Shown: positions 29,980 to 40,100 of the stretch, piece after piece
Layout of the letters: every line of letters starts with the position of its first letter
Numbering within the stretch: the stretch's first letter is position 1
IMG/VR virus record: IMGVR_UViG_3300030098_002071
Span: 1-64,000 of that record
Source: a virus
Length of the DNA: 64,000 nt
Reading direction: 5' to 3' (one strand)
Translations under genes and position numbers: made by a program
The notes under the pieces: model-generated
The model's input: only the letters and a program-made list of their open reading frames with translations
The model's database searches: none
What the model was told of the DNA's origin: nothing

Positions 29980-31533
29980 GTGGATATAGTAGAGAATAAA
30001 GCGTTACTTTTAAGGCTTAGAAATCCTGCGTTGGTGTTAGATCAAGTATCTAAGTCTAAGTTATACAAAAAATCTAATAGTAAAGGTATTAGTGAAGTTT
30101 TAGTTTATTGGGGCATAAAAGAATCTCAACAACTTACTGAAATAGGTGTTCAGAATGTGCCTTCACCTATAAAAACTAATTATGAGTGGTCGGGTAGATT
30201 TAAACCTTTTGACCACCAGATAGAGACATCTTCATTTCTTACACTACATAAACGGGCCTGTTGCTTTAATGAACAGGGTACAGGTAAGACTGCATCCGTT
30301 ATTTGGGCGGCTGATTACCTAATGAAGCTAGGGTTAGTAAATAGGGTATTAGTTATATGTCCACTATCCATTATGCAATCTGCTTGGATGGAAGATTTGT
30401 TTTCCTGTGCTATGCACAGAACAGCCGCAGTCTGTCACGGTAGGCGAAATAAAAGGGTAGAGGTTGTTGAGTCTGAAGCGGAATTTGTAATTATTAATTA
30501 CGATGGCGTGGAGATAGTAAGAGATGAAATTAAAGATGGCGGGTTTGATTTAATAGTAGTTGACGAGGCTAACGCATATAAGAATGTGTCAACTAAACGG
30601 TGGAAAGTATTACGATCTTTAATAACAGACTCGACAAGATTATGGATGCTTACAGGTACACCTGCATCTCAAAGTCCTGTAGACGCTTACGGGTTAGCTA
30701 AATTAGTTAACCCTACAAATGTACCTAGATTTTTGGGTAGATGGCGAGAAATGGTAATGCGTAAGGTTACACAATTTAAATATATACCTAGAATTGAAGC
30801 TAAAGGATTAGTTTATAAGGCGTTACAACCAGCTATAAGATATACGAAAGAGGAGTGTTTAGATCTACCTGCTATAACTTATGTTACTAGGGATGTAGCT
30901 TTAACTGCACAACAAAATAAATATTATAAGCTAATGAAACAACGACTTATAGTTAATGCCGCAGGGGAAGATATAACAATGGTTAATGCCGCTGCCGCAA
31001 TGAATAAGTTACTACAGTTATCTGGCGGCACTGTGTATTCCGATGAGGGAGAAATAATTACTTTTGATGCCTCCCCTCGCATAAAAGTATTAGATGAGAT
31101 AATAGAAGAGTCATCCCACAAGTTAATTATATTTGTGCCATATAGACACGCCATATTAACTGTATCAGAACACTTAGAAAAATCAGGAATTACCTCCGAA
31201 ATTATAAACGGTGCAGTCAGTGCATCAAAAAGAGCTGATATATTTAAAAGGTTTCAAGAAAAAGAAGACCCCGAAGTTTTAGTTATACAACCTCAAGCCG
31301 CATCACATGGCGTAACTTTGCATCGTGCGGATACAGTCGTGTATTGGAGTCCTGTCATGTCTGTAGAGACTTACCTTCAGTGTAATGCTAGGGCTCATAG
31401 GGCAGGACAAAGAAATCCTGTTACTGTTATTCACCTACAGGGCAGTGAAGTTGAGAGGAAAGTATACAAAATGCTCCAAGATAAAATAGATATCCATTCA
31501 AATATTGTAAACTTATATAAAGATGTGTTATGA
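29980..31533 (+). CDS. SNF2/DEAD-type helicase
   Basis: 517 residues, GTG start preceded by AGGAGG. Superfamily 2 motifs: Q-like FDHQ near 77-80, Walker A NEQGTGKT at 97-104, motif II DEAN at 195-198 (LIVVDEANAYKN), motif III LTGTPASQ, and in the second domain QPQAASHGVTLHRAD and motif VI CNARAHRAGQRNPV. These are SNF2-family features. In phages such helicases assist replication fork or recombination steps. It is the same type found beside DUF2815 and AEP primase genes in many phages. Confidence 0.93.
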   Translation: MDIVENKALLLRLRNPALVLDQVSKSKLYKKSNSKGISEVLVYWGIKESQQLTEIGVQNVPSPIKTNYEWSGRFKPFDHQIETSSFLTLHKRACCFNEQGTGKTASVIWAADYLMKLGLVNRVLVICPLSIMQSAWMEDLFSCAMHRTAAVCHGRRNKRVEVVESEAEFVIINYDGVEIVRDEIKDGGFDLIVVDEANAYKNVSTKRWKVLRSLITDSTRLWMLTGTPASQSPVDAYGLAKLVNPTNVPRFLGRWREMVMRKVTQFKYIPRIEAKGLVYKALQPAIRYTKEECLDLPAITYVTRDVALTAQQNKYYKLMKQRLIVNAAGEDITMVNAAAAMNKLLQLSGGTVYSDEGEIITFDASPRIKVLDEIIEESSHKLIIFVPYRHAILTVSEHLEKSGITSEIINGAVSASKRADIFKRFQEKEDPEVLVIQPQAASHGVTLHRADTVVYWSPVMSVETYLQCNARAHRAGQRNPVTVIHLQGSEVERKVYKMLQDKIDIHSNIVNLYKDVL

Positions 31534-31625
31534 TTGAATTTGTAGTATCAAATAATAATAATATGCAGTTATATGTCACAAAATATATAGGAGATGGTAA
31601 TGGAAAAATCTGGAGTTTCTGCTGA
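31530..31625 (+). CDS. possible tiny protein, 31 aa
   Basis: ATG at 31530 overlaps the helicase stop (ATGA), and the frame runs to TGA at 31623-31625, giving MIEFVVSNNNNMQLYVTKYI plus 11 residues. Its only support is the coupling overlap; it overlaps the next gene by 26 nt. It fills the 66-nt gap otherwise left there. Confidence 0.3.
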   Translation: MIEFVVSNNNNMQLYVTKYIGDGNGKIWSFC

Positions 31626-32001
31626 TGGACTTGTTAAGGCGTATGTCAATATACGTTCTAAACGGGAAGAACTGTCTAAAGAATATGATAGTAAAGACAG
31701 TGAATTAGCTTCTCAATTAAATTTAATTAAGGAAGAGTTGTTAAAGTTGTGTGCCTCTATTGATGCAGATAGCATCAAGACAGGTAGTGGGACAATTACT
31801 CGTACCGTAAAGACTAAGTATATGACTACTGATTGGGAGTCTGTGTATGAGTTTATTAAAAAGAATGACGCAGTGGAGATATTAGAGAAGCGAATACATC
31901 AAGGTAATCTTAGGTCACTGATAGAAGAGAACCCTGATTTATTGCCTAAAGGTATGAACTGCCTTAGAGAATATGCAATTACAGTTAGGAGATCAAGATA
32001 A
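31600..32001 (+). CDS. conserved phage protein with coiled coil, 133 aa
   Basis: ATG at 31600, because the SD AGGAG (31589-31593) is at proper distance; an ATG at 31594 directly abuts it. An N-terminal coiled coil (YVNIRSKREELSKEYDSKDSELASQLNLIKEELLKLC) is followed by GSGTITRTVKTKYMTTDWESVYEFIKKNDAVEILEKRIHQGNLRSLIEENPDLLPKG. I recognise this two-part layout from phage replication regions, where it is usually hypothetical. Overlaps the next start by one base. Confidence 0.75.
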   Translation: MEKSGVSADGLVKAYVNIRSKREELSKEYDSKDSELASQLNLIKEELLKLCASIDADSIKTGSGTITRTVKTKYMTTDWESVYEFIKKNDAVEILEKRIHQGNLRSLIEENPDLLPKGMNCLREYAITVRRSR

Positions 32002-32264
32002 TGACTACGGTTTATGAAGCAAAGCAGGATGACACCCAAATGGTTACGATTGTACAGGTGGCTAAGTATCTAAACGTGAGTGTTAATACCATTAGAAGTC
32101 TTATAAGGAAAAATCAACTCCCTTTTGTAGTTGTAGGGGGAGCCTATAGATTTGACTTAGATGAAATTAAAAAAACTTTGAAGGATACTACGCCAGACAA
32201 TCATAAAAATATATCCAGACGAGGTGATTTAAAATCAAATGAAGAAGATATTACTGAAGAATAG
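32001..32264 (+). CDS. MerR/excisionase-type HTH protein
   Basis: 87 residues. MVTIVQVAKYLNVSVNTIRSLIRKNQLPFVVVGGAYRFDLDEIKK is an HTH_17 domain (VAxxLNVSxxTIRxLIRxxxLPxxxVGxxxRFxxxEI). It binds DNA, as excisionase-like or small transcription regulators do. With no integrase in view, a regulator of viral transcription or a partner of the replication proteins is more likely than excision. ATG overlaps the previous stop. Confidence 0.88.
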   Translation: MTTVYEAKQDDTQMVTIVQVAKYLNVSVNTIRSLIRKNQLPFVVVGGAYRFDLDEIKKTLKDTTPDNHKNISRRGDLKSNEEDITEE

Positions 32265-32874
32265 TAAATTTTCTATTTCTGAAAATGGGGAGTACGCTCC
32301 TGATAATTCTGCTGGTATTCATAAGTGGTTGATAGTTGGAGTTTCAGATACTATGCATAGGACATGGTTTGCAAAAAAGATGGATTACGCAGATTCGCCT
32401 GATTGTTGGAGTAGTGATGGTGTCAAACCAGACGCAGATGTAGATGATGCTCCTAGTGATTCTTGTAAAAAATGCAAGTATGATATAAAAGGGTCAGGAA
32501 ATCACAATTCTAAAGCCTGTAAGTACAGCATAAGGTTAGCCGTAATGCTAGAGGGGGATACAGATTATAATTTATACCAAGTTATACTATCTTCTGCCTC
32601 TATATTTGGGGAAGGCAGTATAGGAAAACATCCCTATAATGCTTACGTGAAACACTTGAAGAAGTATAAGTTAGGCGTTACACATGTAGTAACAGAAGTT
32701 AGATTTGATGAGGAGCATTATACTCCTAGAGTTTTGTTTCGTCCTTTACGGGCGGTAACTGAGGAAGAGTATAACACTGTCTCCACGAAAGGCAGTGAAA
32801 CAAAAGATTTAACAAAATTAGTAGTTGAAAAGAATACTGATATGCAGTTTACGAAAATTGTAGATCATGTATAA
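32239..32874 (+). CDS. conserved phage protein with Cys cluster, possibly ssDNA-binding
   Basis: 211 residues. DSCKKCKYDIKGSGNHNSKACKYSIRLAVMLEG holds a CxxC...C...C-like cluster before a beta-rich body (YQVILSSASIFGEG, YVKHLKKY, RVLFRPLRAV). I know similar proteins (CxxCPxN...G...ACxxxxRLAV) from replication regions of several phages, next to DUF2815 as here. The likely fold is OB-like with a zinc knuckle, binding ssDNA or the polymerase; this is an inference. Starts within the HTH gene. Confidence 0.68.
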   Translation: MKKILLKNSKFSISENGEYAPDNSAGIHKWLIVGVSDTMHRTWFAKKMDYADSPDCWSSDGVKPDADVDDAPSDSCKKCKYDIKGSGNHNSKACKYSIRLAVMLEGDTDYNLYQVILSSASIFGEGSIGKHPYNAYVKHLKKYKLGVTHVVTEVRFDEEHYTPRVLFRPLRAVTEEEYNTVSTKGSETKDLTKLVVEKNTDMQFTKIVDHV

Positions 32875-32908
32875 AACCAAAATTTAAATTAAACATAGGA
32901 GATGTATT

Positions 32909-33475
32909 ATGGCAGAAGCCAAAAAATTACTATCTGAGCCTCGTAACTTTCGCATGAATAATGTGGAGCTTAATTGGCCTAAGTTGGTAAAAGCTGTTAA
33001 TCCTTTTGGGACAGAACAGTGGGAGTTACAAATTGCTACTACTGATAAAAAGGTAGCAGACGAATGGGAGAATAATTATTTTAAGGTTAAGTTTGACAAA
33101 GAGGGTAAAAAGTACACAGTCAATCTTAAACGAAAGGTATATAGGGCTGACGGCAGTGAGAATAAACCTGTACGGGTGGTCGATGCTTCAGTTAAACCAA
33201 TAGATGCTACTAATTTAGGTAATGGTTCTATGGGTAACGTATTGGTTTATCAATATCCTTACGAAACTGCAGGGCGTACTGGAGTAGCAGCATCATTAAC
33301 AGCAGTCCAAGTAATTAAGTTTGAGGAGTATACGGGTGGGGGAGAAGACTTTGAAGTTGTAGATACGTCTGATGCCCTAGATGAACCTACTAAACGTCCT
33401 AGTAAAAAAGATAAAACTCCACCGAAGAATGTGGGGGATGTAGTAAAAGATTGGTCTCAAGAGTCTGACGACTAA
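32909..33475 (+). CDS. DUF2815-like ssDNA-binding protein
   Basis: 188 residues. PRNFRMNNVELNWPKLVKAVNPFGTEQWELQIATTDKKVADEW... with GxGSMGNVLVYQYPYETAGRTGVAASLTAVQVIKFEEYTG fits DUF2815/gp2.5-like OB-fold proteins. The C-terminus is acidic with a terminal WSQESDD, the kind of tail by which phage and bacterial SSBs dock replication partners. It would coat ssDNA at the fork. GGAGATGTATT upstream. Confidence 0.85.
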   Translation: MAEAKKLLSEPRNFRMNNVELNWPKLVKAVNPFGTEQWELQIATTDKKVADEWENNYFKVKFDKEGKKYTVNLKRKVYRADGSENKPVRVVDASVKPIDATNLGNGSMGNVLVYQYPYETAGRTGVAASLTAVQVIKFEEYTGGGEDFEVVDTSDALDEPTKRPSKKDKTPPKNVGDVVKDWSQESDD

Positions 33476-33486
33476 CATTTTGTTTT

Positions 33487-33552
33487 TTGAGATGGGAGCT
33501 TTGGGTAAGTTTTTTCTACCTCTTACTTTCGTGGCTTACTTAGAGCTCTCAA
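33487..33552 (+). promoter_or_regulatory. possible structured leader RNA before the HTH/primase genes
   Basis: Three consecutive complementary arm pairs: TTGA (33487) with TCAA (33549), GAGCT (33496) with AGCTC (33544), and GTAAG (33505) with CTTAC (33535), enclosing a T-rich loop. A 100-nt gap in a tightly packed operon supports a function, possibly an RNA switch or processing site. Confidence 0.4.
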
Positions 33553-33574
33553 CTCATTTATTTAGGGGGGTTAC

Positions 33575-33784
33575 ATGGCATATTCTAGGAGAAGTTTAGG
33601 AGAACGTTTAGGAGATTGTTGCGTTCGTTTGAAAATAACAGCTACTGATATATCTATATTGTTAAATGTATCTAGGCCAACACTATCATCTTGGTTTGAG
33701 GGGACTACTTCACCGACACAAGATATACATATTCATAAAGTTAAAATTCTATTGGCTATGTTAGATAGAGCAGAAAACAGATAA
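33575..33784 (+). CDS. small HTH protein (XRE-like)
   Basis: 69 residues. LGERLGDCCVRLKITATDISILLNVSRPTLSSWFEGTTSPT is a helix-turn-helix of the Cro/CI type (IxxLLNVSRPTLSxWFxG). Small DNA-binding regulator, right before the primase gene. GGGGGG precedes the start by 6 nt. Possible binding targets include the palindromes and TGTAAAAACA repeats; untested. Confidence 0.82.
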   Translation: MAYSRRSLGERLGDCCVRLKITATDISILLNVSRPTLSSWFEGTTSPTQDIHIHKVKILLAMLDRAENR

Positions 33785-33795
33785 AGGCGGTTGTT

Positions 33796-36700
33796 ATGGA
33801 CTCTGAAGAATTTTTAAATCATGTGTTACCTGATAATAATGGGGACATATGCTATAACCTGACCTGTATAGGTAAAGGCACTAAACAATATTTTTACGAC
33901 ACTATAGAGGAAGCGGCAAAGCAAGCGTTGGTTTTTAGTGAGGAAGAACTAGACGTATATTATGGATTTGCAGGTTTTGATGTAGAGGTCTTAGAAAGAT
34001 ATAAGAAAGGTGAGCGAAAGAATTTAAGGACAGCTGATAATGCTAAATTATTTAAATGTCTTGCATTAGATATAGATGTAGATGAAAGCGGCTCAAAAAT
34101 TAATACATATGAGAGCTTAGAAAAAGCAGGGGAAGCACTAAACAAATTTATTACCAATAATAATTTACCGATGCCTTTGATTGTATGTTCGGGGCGTGGG
34201 CTACACGTTTATCAAGTTTTTACCAACGCAATCCCCCACGACAAGTGGCACAAACTAGCTACTGCGTACAAAAACCTAGCTATAGAACAGAATCTAATAA
34301 TAGACCCGTCTGTAACTGCAGATGCGGCTCGTATACTAAGAGTAGTTGGGACTTTTAATAACAAGGGAGAAGTAGGTGTTCCAGTTATTGTATTAAATGA
34401 AGGGGATGATCCGAGAGCATACACATACTGGAGAAATAAATTAAATACAAGCAGTGCGGAAACAGTAGTAGAAGAAACTCCTTCAGAACCTAGTGATGCA
34501 CCTTTAGTGGCTCATAATATTATAGGGCGTAAGGATGATGAACTTTCCTCTACTGTTAAATATAGTTGGAAGATAATAAAAGAGAGTAGAAACTGTCAGC
34601 AAATAAATTTCATGTACGACCACAAAAATGAGGTATCAGAACCTCTCTGGAGATGTGGTACAGGGGTAGCAACATTTTGTATAGACAGAGATTTTGCGAT
34701 ACATGATTTATCTAAAGGGTATGAAGGGTACGATCCAGAGGAGACTAAGAAGAAAGCAGATGGGATTAAGTACGGCCCCATCTCTTGCTTAGAGTTTGAA
34801 AAACAAAACCCAAACGGGTGTAAGGGATGTGAGTTTAAGTCAAGAAAAGGTAGTAAAGGCCCACTTAAAAGCCCCATTCTTTTAGGGGCGACAGTAGAGC
34901 AAGTTGCTTCTGAGGAGCGTGTTGTACTCGATAAAGACACAGGTATAGAGAAAAAAATATCAATGCCTAAGGATTTACCAGATGGGTATATTAGGAGTGA
35001 GAAAGGCATATTTAAAATACGTGAAGGTGACTTACCTCCTTTAGCTATATATCCTGATGATTTCTGGGTGCAGGAACGTCTGTATAGTCGGGTTGATGGT
35101 CATATGATTAGTTTAGTTCATATATTCCCGCACAAAAATGATGGTATAGAGCAATGGGTTATGCCTTATGATTTTAAGAGCCATGTTAGTGAGTTAAGTA
35201 AACATGGAATAGTGATGGCTACTAAAAAAGAAGAAAACTATATTATGGAATATATAGCAGCTTGGATTAATAAATTAAAAACAGAAAGAGCATATGGACA
35301 AGCGTATGTCCAGATGGGTTGGCAGGATGGGCAAGTTATCGAGGGGTCTAGTGATAATGAAATAGAATTTCATACCTCGTTTATTTTAGGTAGGAGAAAG
35401 TTTACAGCAGGGGGAGTTGCGGAGTTACCTTTTGAAGAAGGCATTGGTAAATTAATTAGTGGTGGAGAAAATTCTATTATTGAGGATGATTACATAAAGA
35501 ATGCTACAAATGTACAGGTTGCATCTATATCATCTACTTTAGAACAGACAGCTAGAGCTTTTCCTAAGAAAGGTAGCTTGGAGAAATGGACTAAAGCTAT
35601 TCAGCAGTTATACTCAAGGGATCGGACAGGGCTAAAAGCAGGGGAAGAGGACGGGGAAGAGACTAAACGTTTTGTCATGGGTTATGGTCTAGCTAGTCCT
35701 TTATTTAAATTTACTCCTATTCGTTCTGCTCTATTACACATGGTATCCGGTACTACTGGAAGTGGTAAGACTAGCACGTTGAGAGCTGTTGCTTCTATAT
35801 GGGGACACCCAAAGGATGCGTTGAGTCAAGGTGGGGATACTACTTTTAGTTGGTTCCAAAAGCTAGGCGAGTTTAATAGTGTGCCGTTCTTTATAGACGA
35901 GATAACTGAAATGAACCCTAAAGCAATGTCTCAGCTTATATACAGTCTGTCACATGGTAAAGGACGAGACAGGATGGAAGGTAGCACCAATAGGCTGAGA
36001 GTAAATGAAACCACTTGGTGTACTGGAGTTATTACAACTGCTAATACAGAAGTTTCTTCTGTGTTAAAGAGTATGAAAAATAGGCCAGAAGCAGAATTGG
36101 CTAGGATGTTAGAGATACCTGTAATCGATAATGATTTAACTCTACAAGAAAACACTAAACTAGTAAGTAGTCTAGATCATAATCACGGTCTTGCGGCAGA
36201 AAAATTTATACCTTGGGTTCTTGCTAACCAAGTAGAGTGTGAACGAATTGTCTCAGAAGTTACTGAAAAGATCGTTAAAGAATGTAATCTGGATAAGCGG
36301 CATCGTTTTAAAGCTGCTATGGGTGGTGTTGCTATTGCAGGACTACTGATAGGTAATAAACTAGGGATATGGGATTTTGAAGTAAAAAGCACTTTCCAGT
36401 GGTTCGTTAATATGTTGCTTAGTAACAAAGAAGATGAGGGTACTGATAGGGATAGAGAGACGAGATCACAAGAAGATTGTTTAAGTATTTTAGGTGAGTT
36501 TTTTAACGAGCATAGACCCAATACATTACAAGTAGATGATTCAGATGATTATACAGACGGATTGAAAGAACTGATAAACGTGGGAGGGAAGAGATTGCGA
36601 CCGGAGGCGTTATATATAAGAGATGAGGTACATAGCAAACAGATTGTCGTCATTAGGTCTCGGTTATTAAATTGGTGTAATGAAAACGCTGTACAATTTA

Positions 36701-36882
36701 AAGAGTTAATAAATGATATAGCATCTATAAAAGATGGGAAGGGTAACAGTGCAGTATTAGAAAAAAACAAGCAAATGAGGATAGGTAAAGGGCATAAGGA
36801 TGGGGCAGTTGATTTAAATATTCCTTGTGTTGTGTTTGACGCTACAAAACTAATACCACTAGACGATGATGACTCCGCATAA
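33796..36882 (+). CDS. primase-helicase (AEP-like primase fused to SF3/DUF927-type helicase)
   Basis: 1028 residues. N-terminal AEP/PrimPol-like part: catalytic DID at 92-94 (LALDIDVDE), SGRGLHVY at 132-139, DAARILRVVGTFNNK at 176-190. Middle: a Cys cluster (CGTGVATFC ... CLEF ... CKGC) that may bind zinc. C-terminal ATPase with GTTGSGKTS Walker A around 650-660 and FFIDEITEM Walker B ~40 residues later. It makes primers and unwinds DNA at the fork. Last large gene of the replication operon. Confidence 0.9.
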   Translation: MDSEEFLNHVLPDNNGDICYNLTCIGKGTKQYFYDTIEEAAKQALVFSEEELDVYYGFAGFDVEVLERYKKGERKNLRTADNAKLFKCLALDIDVDESGSKINTYESLEKAGEALNKFITNNNLPMPLIVCSGRGLHVYQVFTNAIPHDKWHKLATAYKNLAIEQNLIIDPSVTADAARILRVVGTFNNKGEVGVPVIVLNEGDDPRAYTYWRNKLNTSSAETVVEETPSEPSDAPLVAHNIIGRKDDELSSTVKYSWKIIKESRNCQQINFMYDHKNEVSEPLWRCGTGVATFCIDRDFAIHDLSKGYEGYDPEETKKKADGIKYGPISCLEFEKQNPNGCKGCEFKSRKGSKGPLKSPILLGATVEQVASEERVVLDKDTGIEKKISMPKDLPDGYIRSEKGIFKIREGDLPPLAIYPDDFWVQERLYSRVDGHMISLVHIFPHKNDGIEQWVMPYDFKSHVSELSKHGIVMATKKEENYIMEYIAAWINKLKTERAYGQAYVQMGWQDGQVIEGSSDNEIEFHTSFILGRRKFTAGGVAELPFEEGIGKLISGGENSIIEDDYIKNATNVQVASISSTLEQTARAFPKKGSLEKWTKAIQQLYSRDRTGLKAGEEDGEETKRFVMGYGLASPLFKFTPIRSALLHMVSGTTGSGKTSTLRAVASIWGHPKDALSQGGDTTFSWFQKLGEFNSVPFFIDEITEMNPKAMSQLIYSLSHGKGRDRMEGSTNRLRVNETTWCTGVITTANTEVSSVLKSMKNRPEAELARMLEIPVIDNDLTLQENTKLVSSLDHNHGLAAEKFIPWVLANQVECERIVSEVTEKIVKECNLDKRHRFKAAMGGVAIAGLLIGNKLGIWDFEVKSTFQWFVNMLLSNKEDEGTDRDRETRSQEDCLSILGEFFNEHRPNTLQVDDSDDYTDGLKELINVGGKRLRPEALYIRDEVHSKQIVVIRSRLLNWCNENAVQFKELINDIASIKDGKGNSAVLEKNKQMRIGKGHKDGAVDLNIPCVVFDATKLIPLDDDDSA

Positions 36883-37102
36883 GATAATCGGTTCGTTATC
36901 TCAGTTTAACTTAGAGGGAACTCCTGTACACATAGACTGGATGGCGTTTCATGTGGGTACTAGTTTTTTCTTGCCTTGTTGTAGATGCATAGCTTTAAAA
37001 AATGAAATAGTAAACAAAGCCATTGTAGCTGGACTAGAAGTAGACTCCAGAATAGTAATAGAAAATGAAGTAAGGGGCGTAAGAACTTGGAGACTATCTT
37101 GA
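36866..37102 (+). CDS. small protein at the end of the early operon
   Basis: 78 residues. HKIIGSLSQFNLEGTPVHIDWMAFHVGTSFFLPCCRCIALKNEIVNKAIVAGLEVDSRIVIENEVRGVRTWR; similar small proteins with G(T/S)SFF(I/V)P and RVWR occur at the end of phage replication operons. Overlaps the primase end by 17 nt; converges with the late gene ending at 37108 only 6 nt away, with no obvious terminator between. Confidence 0.7.
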   Translation: MMTPHKIIGSLSQFNLEGTPVHIDWMAFHVGTSFFLPCCRCIALKNEIVNKAIVAGLEVDSRIVIENEVRGVRTWRLS

Positions 37103-37107
37103 AGGTT

Positions 37108-40100
37108 TTACCCCCCGCTAAAAAATAGGTCATTAAAGTTGACATCGTGATCGAACTCTCCGAAATCTTCAAGAGCACTTGCTCTATACCTTTTAGGTAC
37201 AGATATCCCCCACATCATGCCTCCCTCCATAGTAGAGGCTTTAGCTCTTGATTTTAGTCTACGCTCTATAGACTTAGGTGTTAAGTTAGTTCTTGGGTCT
37301 TTTACTCCAAGTTCTAAGAGTTCTTGATAAGTATCTAAAAATAATTCTGTATCATAAGTGCGTCTAGCTAAGAATAATTTGTTCATAAGTCGGCTCTCCA
37401 ACCCACGAATCTCGTTTTGTATTCGTTTTTGCTGTGCATTAGCTTCAGCTACCATCATTACTGATTTTGGTGAGAACCCTAAAAGTTGCATGCCTACGTT
37501 ATACCCTGACACATTCCCTACCATTGTATCGCCTCTAATAGTTTTTGCTCCGTCACTAGCGTACCTGTAACTTTTAAGGGCATTTCTAAAAGCTAATGGC
37601 AGCATGGTTTCTATTCCTCTTGCAGTGTGCCCATTTAACATTAAATTAGCACCTTTTTCTGTTTGGGTTGCAATACTATATGGAGCTCCTAGTAACTGAG
37701 TAAGTATTCTGTCTGTTAGATATACATTCCTGCTTGTATCTGCAAGACCATCTCTAATAACAAGATCATTCCAACCTACTCTACTTGAAAAGGATATTCC
37801 AAAGGCTTTATCAAATAATGACTCTCCAAAAAACTTTCTAGTTTTAGTTTCAAAATCTTCTTCGCCTTCTTCTTTTAGTATGTCATGCACTAGTTCTGGA
37901 ATCCAAAACATAGGTATACCGTGGACTCCTGCTAATAAAGCTGAAGCCCCTATTACTCCTGATAATTGGAATCTAGCTATACGAGCTTCTGCACGTTCTT
38001 CGGGAGTCATACCTTTTCTAGGGAATGCATTCGCCATCATACGGAACAGTAAGGTATACATAGCAAAACCGTAAGATTTAAATATAGTAAATACTTTACC
38101 TACGTTTGTTTGGGATATTTGTGACGTTGCCCCTAGAGCTGTTGCTCCATGCATTTCCTGTATACCGTTAGCCATTTGTCTAACTATGCGTCCTAACTCA
38201 GAATCTCTGTTCGCATTTCCCTCATCTAGACTCTCAGCTATAGGTTTACCTCCCCACATCCCATTAACTATTTTTTTATTCTTTTTAGCTTTAAGTATTT
38301 CCATTTGTAATATAGACAGGGCTGTTACTTCCCTACTAAATTGTTCTGCTGCATTAAATACTGTCCCACTAAGTTTTAAAAGTTTGCCTTGTGCTCTTTT
38401 TATTTTATTAAATTGGGTTGAGTATCGAGATATATCTAAATAATCAAACATAGTGGATGTGCCTATGTGATTATGAGTACGTAAATCTTCTAGTACAGCT
38501 TTTACTGTACCTGCAGGGGCTCCTATTTCTTTATCTATTTGGCTAAGTCTTTTATCAGAGTAGTTGAGCATACTTGGGTTACTAGATACAGTATGAGTTT
38601 TACCTGACAGATCAGTTACATCTCTTGAAAAACCAGTTCCCATGACATACCGCATAGATTTAAGTATGGCTCGTCCCCCACCGGGGCCATATCTTCCTAG
38701 TAACATAGGGATAATAACTAAAGGTATTTGGGTAAACTGCATGAAGCCTGATGATATGTTAAGCCCTAGCATCCAATGGAAACTTGTTGCGGTCATAAAA
38801 TTAGTCAAACGACTAAAGTTAGGATTTTTTGCGAACTCAACTTGTTTTGCAATTTTATCAGCGTAATATGTTGCTTCTTCTGCTCCTAACGGAAATGCAA
38901 TATCCCCTTGGCTACCTTGATTTTCTTCTATGTGGGCTCTTATCTCCCCCATAGTAGATGTCATTTTACTATTAAACTGTATAGCTGATATTTTATTTAT
39001 CATGCCGTCTGTAGACTGAACAAAAGTTCTAGCAATATCTCTAGATGCTCCTTGTATAGAAGGTTTTGATCTTAGCCTAACTTTACCCGCCATAACAACT
39101 TCAGGCATAGACGCTATAAGCAAATCAAGAAATTCTTTTTTCTGTTCTTTAACAAGTCTAATTGACTCTATGTTTCCTTCTTTCTCTACGACTTTTATAT
39201 TGTCGTCTAGGGTCTTTACAAACCCTCTTAGTAAACTATCAGGAGGAATGTTTTTTTCAAAACTAGCGTCATAACTTTCTTGAAATTTAATAATCCCGTC
39301 CATTTTACTCAACGTTATTTTTTGGTCTACAGTTAAACCTTCTTGTATATTGCCAAGCTCCTCAATAGTTGCTGTTGCTTCTTGTTGAGTTACCCCATCA
39401 ACCCTTGCAATTTTATCTATCGCTGCATTAAGTTCGTCAACTGTTGCATCTGCTATTTCTCTCGTATCTATTCCATATCGACTGCGGCTCTCGTAGAGTT
39501 TAAAAACTTGAGTTCTTAACTGAGGATCAGTTATATTTGAAGCATACTCATTTATTAATTCATTTATTTTATCGTTACGTCTAGCTTCTGTTTCAAAGTG
39601 TTCTACCCCTCGCATAGGTTCAGTGGACGTACCCGCATCTGATTTATTAATTTGAAGTTTAGTAGGATGGGTGTAGCTTAACCTAAATGCACCAAATCTA
39701 CCTAAAGCAAAATACGGGTCAATCATTGCTCGGTTTATTATGTTGTTTTGTAGGTTTGTTATGATGTTTCTTTTTTCTTCGGGCTGTAGTTGCAACCTAT
39801 TTACAACAGGCTGTATTTGTTTCTTTATTTCATTCCACAAAGTTTTATAAGATTCCTCCATTTGATTATATGCTTCTTTATATTCTGGAGAGAGTGCGTT
39901 GTACCTATCTTGTAGTTCTTTATGTTCTGCTAATGCAGCTTCTAACCCCTCATTGTATAAACCGTCTGCATTACTTATAATCTTTGCTTTCATCTTTTTA
40001 TACATCTCGCCCGATTCGGCAGTCTCATCAAGATTTCCCTCTGAATCATAAGCTCGAATTTTTTCTTTACTATTTTCTACATATCGAGGGTTTAATTCTA

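Noticed and set aside
34596-36521. Minus-strand frames inside the primase gene
   Set aside because: The primase has conserved motifs through this region; these frames lack ribosome sites and known domains.
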